From NCBI RefSeq assembly GCF_000328565.1, contig NC_019958.1, forward strand, positions 62,001-126,000: a stretch of 64,000 bases of DNA, in the 5' to 3' direction. Numbering within the stretch: the stretch's first letter is position 1; every line of letters starts with the position of its first letter. The translations under genes and the position numbers were made by a program. Under the pieces are notes generated by a model that saw only the letters and a program-made list of their open reading frames with translations, was not told the DNA's origin and did no database searches. Source of the DNA: Mycobacterium sp. JS623 (GTDB taxonomy: Bacteria > Actinomycetota > Actinomycetes > Mycobacteriales > Mycobacteriaceae). Positions 58,466 through 64,000 of this stretch are shown one piece after another.

Positions 58466-60220
58466 TTAGCGTTGCGGCGGTCGCGGTGTGGGTGTTGCGT
58501 GTCTACCGCCGGTCGGCGGCTCGGGCCGCGGCGGCGGCGGTGGCAGCCGGCGGGTTGGTCGTTCGGAAGCCCTGGGCAACTCTGGACGCTTGGGCGCCTC
58601 TGCCCGCAGTGACGGTGTTGCGCCGACTGGGGTGCGTTTGGCGGGCTCGCGACGTTGAGGCCGTGCCACGGTGAAGAAGGACTCCTCGGCTGTGGACACC
58701 GACCAGCGGTAGCGGATCTGCCCGGTGGGAGTGTGCAGGATGCATTCCTCTGGGCCGGCGACGATCGCGTAACCCGGCGCAGCGTCGGGTGCTGTGGTCG
58801 ACCAGACGAGGCGCACCTGGTGGGCGTGGGTGGGATCGGTGTAGGAGTTGTTGTCGCTGACGATGATGTCCGCGTCGCGATGGGTGCCGTAGGTGGCTCC
58901 GATGCGTGAGGCGAAGAGTTTCCATTCGTCGCCCGGCAGCGTGATGTCGATGCTGCGGCCACTGGTGGAGAGCCAGACGAGGAGCTGCTGGCACATCACC
59001 GCAGGGCCGAATACGTAGAAGGGTTCGGAGCCCACGGTGAAGTTGACGAAGACCTGTGCGCGGTTCGCGGTGTGCCCGATGAAGGTGCCGATGCCGCCGG
59101 GAGCTAGCGGGATCGGGAACGAGGTGTCCTCGGCCAGCGTCTTGCCTGCGACGGCGGTGGTGCGGACCGTTTTAGCCAAAGGTAATGCTGCGCTGAAGAT
59201 GTCGCCCTGTTGGCCGTGTTCGCGTCGAAGGCCGAGAGCGGTGACGGTGGACAGCGCGCTGGGATCGGCGGTGAGGAATCCGACGTACATTTCGGCATGG
59301 TCGCGGCCGCTGCGTAGCCGTTCGAGCCGGACGATGTGCACCTGGCGGTGGGTGTTGAGTCGGCACCACTCGCGGTAGTTGCCGGTGGTCCATGCGTTTG
59401 CCGCGGGCGTAAACGCGATGGCGCGCATGGAGTTTGGCCCGCAGGAGGACCAGTGTTCCTGAGCCAGTGCGGTGGTGAACTGCGGGGCGAGGTCGGCGTG
59501 GAGTTCCTGGAGGGCGATCTTGGCGAGGATTTGGGTGTTCCAGCCGGCGTGGGCAACGCGGCGGCGGATGCGTTCGGCGGCGATTTTGACGGTGCGGCTG
59601 ATCCCGGCGGGGATGTCGTCGGAGCCGCGGCGGGCGTAGACGCTGTCGAGCGAATCTGACAAGTTGACGCCGACTTCGATGAAGGTTCTTCCGTAGAGCA
59701 GGGCGTCGACTGGTCCGATGGCGGCTTGTAGGGCGGTCGCTGCTTGGCTCGGACGCTCATAGTTGTATCCGACGGTGACCGCGGTGACGGCGTCGCAGTG
59801 AATGTCGAACTGTACAAGTTCTTCTCGGATGTCGTCCATGGGGAGAGCGCGGATGACGGTTTCGCGGTCGGTTCCGATCACGGTGGTGGCGTATGCCTGC
59901 GGGAGGACCTCGATGTAGGCGGCGGCGCGGTCGCCGTCCCAGGTGAATCCGACGCCGTCTGCTTCGTAGATGGCGATGGTGTTGCGTGGGCTGCGGCGCA
60001 GGGTCAGACGTCGGTGGATCCAGCCGATCAGGGTGCGGGATCGGTAGGTGAGCACTCCGATCAGAAGGGTGACGAGCGCGACTACGGCCCAGACTTCCCA
60101 TAGGACAGGAGGTTTGAGGTCGAGCAGGGCTGTCGTCAGTACGGCGGCGATGCCGACGATGACGAGGAACATGATGTTGGGCGGGCCGAGTTCGACGCCG
60201 ATTCGGCGGTCGTTTTTCAT
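58466..60220 (-). CDS. eccE: EccE, ESX membrane-complex component
   Basis: The 584-residue protein starts at ATG 60220. Two N-terminal membrane helices (IMFLVIVGIAAVLTTALL and VWAVVALVTLLIGVLTY) are followed by the EccE domain (HRRLTLRRSPRNTIAIYEAD, then GVGFTWDGDRAAAYIEVLP). A Pro/Arg-rich tail (about 60 residues) is added. EccE sits at the edge of the ESX membrane complex. It follows mycP by about 76 bp in the usual eccD-mycP-eccE order. Confidence 0.9.
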   Translation of the reverse strand: MKNDRRIGVELGPPNIMFLVIVGIAAVLTTALLDLKPPVLWEVWAVVALVTLLIGVLTYRSRTLIGWIHRRLTLRRSPRNTIAIYEADGVGFTWDGDRAAAYIEVLPQAYATTVIGTDRETVIRALPMDDIREELVQFDIHCDAVTAVTVGYNYERPSQAATALQAAIGPVDALLYGRTFIEVGVNLSDSLDSVYARRGSDDIPAGISRTVKIAAERIRRRVAHAGWNTQILAKIALQELHADLAPQFTTALAQEHWSSCGPNSMRAIAFTPAANAWTTGNYREWCRLNTHRQVHIVRLERLRSGRDHAEMYVGFLTADPSALSTVTALGLRREHGQQGDIFSAALPLAKTVRTTAVAGKTLAEDTSFPIPLAPGGIGTFIGHTANRAQVFVNFTVGSEPFYVFGPAVMCQQLLVWLSTSGRSIDITLPGDEWKLFASRIGATYGTHRDADIIVSDNNSYTDPTHAHQVRLVWSTTAPDAAPGYAIVAGPEECILHTPTGQIRYRWSVSTAEESFFTVARPQRREPAKRTPVGATPSLRAEAPKRPELPRASERPTRRLPPPPPRPEPPTGGRHATPTPRPPQR

Positions 60221-60296
60221 CGCGAGGTCCTCGTGGTCGGTGCGTACCGGCGACCGGGCGCCGTGGCCGCTGGCGGAGTGTGATGGTCGTTGGTGG

Positions 60297-61685
60297 TCAC
60301 GCGGGTTTCTTTCGGAAGGCGAAGATGGCCAGGGCAACGGTGATGAGGACGGCTGCGCCGGCGGCTAGTGCGATGAAGGCGACGTTGCGCGCGGTGTGAT
60401 CGGGGGTGGGTGGCGGTGTTGGGGTGGGGGCGTGGACGCTGGGCACGCCGGCGGCGATCGGGTCGCCGGGGGCGATTTGTGCGGTCAGCGCGGCGACTGG
60501 GTCGATGACGCCTGCTCCGAGCGTGTTGTTGAGGCCGTCGGCGGGGGTGTGTGCCGACGCGAGGATGCGGTTGATGACCTGGTGTGCGGTGAGTTCTGGG
60601 TGCTTTTCGCGGATCAGGGCTGCCAGGCCGGAGACGTAGGCGGTGGCGAAGGAGGTTCCGTTGACCGGGGTGGGCACGCTTTTGACGATCGCGGCGTTGG
60701 TGAGCGCTCCGGGAGTGGGCTCGGTCGGGTCGAGGGAGACGATGTTCATTGCCGGTGCTGCGACTCCGACCCAGGGGCCTGGCATGGTGTTGACGTAGGG
60801 GTCACCGGTCAACGTTGTTCCGGCTACGGACAAGACGAGGTCGGAGAAGTACGAGGGTAGTGAGACGCTGCGTACGCCTTCCCAGTTGCGGGGGTCCGCG
60901 GGGTTGGCGGGGTCGTAGCCGGGGTTGGGTTGGCAGGTCTGGCCGCCGATGTTGCCGGCGGCGGAGACGACCACGACGTTCTTGACTACGGCGGCGTAGT
61001 AGAGGGCGCCGGCGAGCTCGCGGAGGTCGACGGGGCTGCCCGCGTCGACGCAGGCAGTGACGGACAGGTTGATGACGGTGGCGCCGAGGTTGGCTGCGTG
61101 GACGATGGAGCGGGCCAGTGCGGAGAGGTTCGCTGCGGAGCGGTCGGCTTCTGACCAGCCTTGGGGTGGGTTGTCTTCGCTGTAGGCGGCGCTGGTTTGG
61201 CGGATGGACAAGATTTCGGCGCCGGGGGCGACGCCGACGAATCCGTCGTTGGGTGAGGGCGCCGAAGCGATGATTCCGGCGACCAGGGTGCCGTGGTGGT
61301 CGCAGTCGGAGAGGCCGTCGCCTCGAGCGATATAGTCGCCGCCTCCCCTTAGTCGCGGGAGGCGAGATACTGGTTGGACGCCGGAGTCGATGACGGCCAC
61401 GACCTGGCCGTCGCCGCGGGCGAAGTTGTGTAGCCCTTCGACGTCGAATACCGCGCTGGCGGGGATGGTTCGGAATTGCGACTCGGCCAAGACAGCGGAC
61501 GTCGCGCATACGGATGTCTGTTTCATGGGTACGGCGGGCCCGGGATCGCCGTCGGGTGGGGCGATGTCGACGGCGGGATCGATTTGGGGTGCGGGGATCG
61601 CGGCCGCTTGGGGTGCCAGCCCGATCCCGACGGGGATCAGGAGGGTCGCGGTGATCGCCGCCGCCCGCTGCAGTGCGCGCAGCAT
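60297..61685 (-). CDS. mycP: MycP, mycosin subtilisin-like protease
   Basis: The 462-residue protein has a signal peptide (AAITATLLIPVGIGLAP), the subtilase triad (Asp in VVAVIDSGVQP, His in DCDHHGTLVAGIIAS, Ser in NGTSFATAYVSGLAAL) and a C-terminal membrane anchor (VAFIALAAGAAVLITVALAI). Mycosins stabilise the ESX membrane complex and process some substrates. The start overlaps the eccD stop (TGATG). Confidence 0.95.
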   Translation of the reverse strand: MLRALQRAAAITATLLIPVGIGLAPQAAAIPAPQIDPAVDIAPPDGDPGPAVPMKQTSVCATSAVLAESQFRTIPASAVFDVEGLHNFARGDGQVVAVIDSGVQPVSRLPRLRGGGDYIARGDGLSDCDHHGTLVAGIIASAPSPNDGFVGVAPGAEILSIRQTSAAYSEDNPPQGWSEADRSAANLSALARSIVHAANLGATVINLSVTACVDAGSPVDLRELAGALYYAAVVKNVVVVSAAGNIGGQTCQPNPGYDPANPADPRNWEGVRSVSLPSYFSDLVLSVAGTTLTGDPYVNTMPGPWVGVAAPAMNIVSLDPTEPTPGALTNAAIVKSVPTPVNGTSFATAYVSGLAALIREKHPELTAHQVINRILASAHTPADGLNNTLGAGVIDPVAALTAQIAPGDPIAAGVPSVHAPTPTPPPTPDHTARNVAFIALAAGAAVLITVALAIFAFRKKPA

Positions 61686-63169
61686 CAGCGCGCTCGGGCC
61701 TTCTGGAAGAGGTCCATGGCGAGAACCACGTAGACCAGCGGTGCGGCGTAGAGCAGCCATTCGACGCGTTCCAGGAGTCGGTTGACGACAGGGCTGACTA
61801 TGCGGCGTTGCTGGATTGAGTAGACGGTGGCTATGAGCGTGCCGAGGACCAGGATGCCGATCACGATGGCGGCGCGCAGCTGATTGTCTGCGTAGGCCGG
61901 GGATGCCAGCAGGCCTGCGCCGAAGGCCGCGAGCAGGAGGGCTGTGGCTATCAAGGTGATGCCTTGCAGTCGGGCGTCGTCGTAGCTCTTGCCGCGGTAG
62001 AGGAGCGCCAGCGCGGTGGTGAGCACGGCCGCGAAGATGATCCATTGGTGGTTGTCCATGGCTCGTCCTGCGAAAAAGCCAGTGGCGCAGAGTGTTACGA
62101 GGGCGCCGGTCAGGATGCCGACGATGCAGTCGTAGGCGGTGAGTGTCTGCTGTTCCTGGTTGAGGATGGATTCGTTGGCGCGGCCATCGCGGGGCAGGTC
62201 GCCGGCGTCGAGATCGCCGGCTCGGTCGTTGCCTTTGACGTAGCTCTCACCGGTGGCCGGGACGTAGGGCAAGGAGATGCGTGCCAGTGCCAGGGAGATT
62301 CGGCCGCTGACCAAGATGGTGAGGAAGCACAGGGCGATCAGCTGGACGCCGAGGACGGCGGTGGGGCTGCGGTAGGCCATGTTCAGTGCGGCGATGATGG
62401 TGACGGCGGCTGCAGCAGAGGCTATTCCGTAGTGCAGGCGGGCGTTGGCTCGGGTGATGACGGCCAGGGATACCGACAGGGTGAATAGGACGGCGCCGGC
62501 GGCGACGAGTTGGTAGATGCCTAGTGGCCGTGGGGTGATCAGAAGCGCGGCGGTGCCGGCGAGGAGGTAGGTGATGGTGAGGAATGGCGCCACGATGGGC
62601 GTGTAACTGTCTTTGTCTGTTCGTACGACCACGATTGAAATGGCTGCTGCCAGTACGGCTCCGATGACCATGAGCGTGCAGACGACCAGTCGGGCGGTGA
62701 AGTTGGGTGTGGCGGTGGAGGTCCAGAAGATCGCGAGCGCGCATACGAACGCGACGACGGCGGGTGTGACGACGAGGGTGACGCGTTGGGAGACGCGGCC
62801 GTCCCAGGAGGGGAAGTGTTCGCGTAGCCAGTAGGTGATTGCTTCGGCGACGTCGTCGATGAGGGGCGGGTACTTCTCCCCTGGGTCGAGTTTGACGAGC
62901 AGTAGGCGGGATCCGTCGCGGACCTTCTCGGCGTCGAGTGTTTTCTCGGGATCTAGCGGTTGGGTGTGGAAGGGGCGGCGAAGTGTCCAGTGGGCATCGG
63001 GGTCGGCGAGCCAGCTGGCGTCTTTGCCGACGCGTTCAAGTTCGTTGCGCAGGAACGGGATCAGTTCTGCCAGGCTGTCCCCGATGAGCATGTAGTTCGA
63101 CATGGGCACGTCGATGACGTGCCCGGGGACGGTGATCTGGACCCGCGCTTCGGCTTGTGTAGTGGCCAT
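61685..63169 (-). CDS. eccD: EccD, ESX membrane channel component
   Basis: The 494-residue protein has an N-terminal ubiquitin-like cytoplasmic domain (residues about 1-95, ARVQITVPGHVIDVPMSN) and about eleven membrane helices (for example VTLVVTPAVVAFVCALAIFW). EccD forms the membrane vestibule of the ESX machine. The translated frame is complete, and it is the first gene of the eccD-mycP-eccE run. Confidence 0.93.
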   Translation of the reverse strand: MATTQAEARVQITVPGHVIDVPMSNYMLIGDSLAELIPFLRNELERVGKDASWLADPDAHWTLRRPFHTQPLDPEKTLDAEKVRDGSRLLLVKLDPGEKYPPLIDDVAEAITYWLREHFPSWDGRVSQRVTLVVTPAVVAFVCALAIFWTSTATPNFTARLVVCTLMVIGAVLAAAISIVVVRTDKDSYTPIVAPFLTITYLLAGTAALLITPRPLGIYQLVAAGAVLFTLSVSLAVITRANARLHYGIASAAAAVTIIAALNMAYRSPTAVLGVQLIALCFLTILVSGRISLALARISLPYVPATGESYVKGNDRAGDLDAGDLPRDGRANESILNQEQQTLTAYDCIVGILTGALVTLCATGFFAGRAMDNHQWIIFAAVLTTALALLYRGKSYDDARLQGITLIATALLLAAFGAGLLASPAYADNQLRAAIVIGILVLGTLIATVYSIQQRRIVSPVVNRLLERVEWLLYAAPLVYVVLAMDLFQKARAR

Positions 63170-63238
63170 GGAGTGGTGCTCGCTTCCCCCGGGAAAGTGA
63201 TTGGTGTGGTTTGGTCGACGCGGCGTGGCGAAGAGGGC

Positions 63239-63553
63239 CTAGCTGTTGTCGCCGTTGTCGTGCGGTGTGGCGTCGTTGGCGCTGTGGCGCTTGCTGCGGC
63301 CGGTGGTCGTTCGCCGCTTGGGGGCTTCGTGGCCCTGGGCGGCGAGGCCTTGCGGGGTGGCCCAGCCGGTGGCGAGCACTTCGTTGATCTTGTTGGCGTA
63401 GACCTCGCCGGCGTGGGTTTCTGCTTCCTGCGCCTCGGACACCCGGCGCTGGGCGTCCTCGAAGTTGTTGCGCAGCTGGTCGAGTTCGTTGAGGCCGGCG
63501 TTGACGGTGTCGGCGATGCGCTGGCGGTCGGTGATCACGTTGGTTTCGGTCAT
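63239..63553 (-). CDS. Small coiled protein in the ESX cluster
   Basis: The 104-residue product starts at ATG 63553 with GAGGGGAG upstream. A long helix (ADTVNAGLNELDQLRNNFED) is followed by a TGWATPQGL motif and a basic tail. It lies between the EspI/ParA-like gene and eccD. It might be a small substrate or assembly factor; no family was recognised. Confidence 0.55.
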   Translation of the reverse strand: MTETNVITDRQRIADTVNAGLNELDQLRNNFEDAQRRVSEAQEAETHAGEVYANKINEVLATGWATPQGLAAQGHEAPKRRTTTGRSKRHSANDATPHDNGDNS

Positions 63554-63619
63554 GGTGGAACTCCCCTCGTAGGCGGTGTGCGATGTGGTGACGTCGGGCT
63601 ATCGGTGGGTCGGTGGTTT

Positions 63620-64000
63620 TCAGGTGGGCGGCAAGCTGTCGACGAGCATGGCGGCGACCTTGACGAACTGGCGGCGGGTCGTCTTGTTGAGCAGATCGAG
63701 GTTGATCGGTCCGGCCTCGGCGAGGTGCTCGTCCCACGGGATCTCGAGCACCTCGTGTTGCTCGCTGTTGCGGAAGTGCGACACGGTGGCGTCGAGGTCC
63801 AGGTGCGGCTTGGCCGGGCTCTGATGATTGATCAACACCACTGTGCGCGTGAGCAATTCGTTGAGTTTGCGGGCTCGCAGCCAGTCCATGATGTCCTGGC
63901 TGGCTTCGGCGCTGTCGAGCGATGTTGCGGTGACCACGACGAGGGCGTCGAGGCTGCGCATGACGGTCTCATAGGCCGGTGAGGCTGCCGAGTGGTCCAT
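63620..64000 (-). CDS. EspI/ParA-like ATPase, C-terminal part
   Basis: The frame is open to the right edge; 126 C-terminal residues are visible. It reads ALVVVTATSLDSAEASQDIM, TRTVVLINHQSPAKPHLDLD and VLEIPWDEHLAEAGPINLDL, the pattern of MinD/ParA-type ATPases near ESX loci such as EspI. The P-loop would lie beyond the window. These proteins link ESX activity to energy state or positioning. Confidence 0.75.
   Translation of the reverse strand: MDHSAASPAYETVMRSLDALVVVTATSLDSAEASQDIMDWLRARKLNELLTRTVVLINHQSPAKPHLDLDATVSHFRNSEQHEVLEIPWDEHLAEAGPINLDLLNKTTRRQFVKVAAMLVDSLPPT

Overview
This window looks like an accessory region, probably plasmid or integrated-plasmid DNA, from a Mycobacterium or close relative. 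The evidence is high GC with frequent GTG starts, many 4-bp GTGA/ATGA start-stop overlaps, a type VII (ESX) secretion locus with PE, PPE, EspG, EccD, MycP and EccE, a WhiA-type regulator, an Rv1828-type MerR protein, EspR-like and DUF1942 proteins, and a TNT-type toxin. No rRNA, tRNA, transposase, integrase, relaxase or replication initiator was seen, so the replicon type is inferred from gene content only.

Layout. 1-5.4 kb (minus strand): a run of small hypothetical genes with a stand-alone DNA methyltransferase, a WhiA paralogue, an ASCH-like protein and a protein made of three 46-residue repeats. 5.5-10 kb: an ATP-dependent DNA ligase, then a TNT-domain NAD-glycohydrolase toxin with an ESX-type N-terminus overlapping its presumed immunity gene. 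10.1-16.3 kb: a single-gene HTH/nucleotidyltransferase/AbiEii fusion; a divergent pair made of an FtsK/EccC-like ATPase and a Phd-antitoxin-like domain fused to a degenerate EccC-like ATPase; and an NlpC/P60 hydrolase. 16.5-25.2 kb: TetR, a DprA-like/phosphoribosyltransferase pair, MerR and zinc-ribbon EspR-like regulators, a GT51 glycosyltransferase and a two-component operon. 25.4-31.6 kb: toxin-antitoxin genes, namely a PIN module and two RES-Xre modules in opposite orientation sharing a 22-bp palindrome. 32.1-40.7 kb: an orphan VapB and a type I-E CRISPR-Cas locus lacking cas1, cas2 and a leader. 41-47.4 kb: small regulators, an S1-family secreted protease (four 3'-end remnants lie between 30.0 and 42.1 kb), a large ESX-substrate-like protein and a MntA-HepT module. 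47.6-57.4 kb: an unknown HTH protein, a decayed HigA, an AAA ATPase, an Esx-like protein, PPE, PE, EspG and a decayed antitoxin/RelE-like pair. 57.4-64 kb (minus): DUF1942 protein, EccE, MycP, EccD and the end of an EspI/ParA-like ATPase. EccA, EccB and EccC are not in the window and may lie to the right.

How it fits together. The right end encodes the membrane and protease parts of an ESX system plus PE/PPE/Esx substrates and the EspG chaperone. The TNT toxin, the 838-residue protein and several WXG-like proteins are plausible clients. Much of the rest is conflict machinery. The most striking observation is that at least three CRISPR spacers correspond to the ESX-substrate region at 43.4-45.5 kb. 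One shares 25 identical bases with the window itself but mismatches in the seed, and another differs from the resident gene mainly at third codon positions. This suggests a CRISPR locus aimed at relatives of the element that carries it. The CRISPR-Cas block and one RES-Xre block are bracketed by short direct repeats of the protease 3' end, suggesting stepwise assembly of the region.
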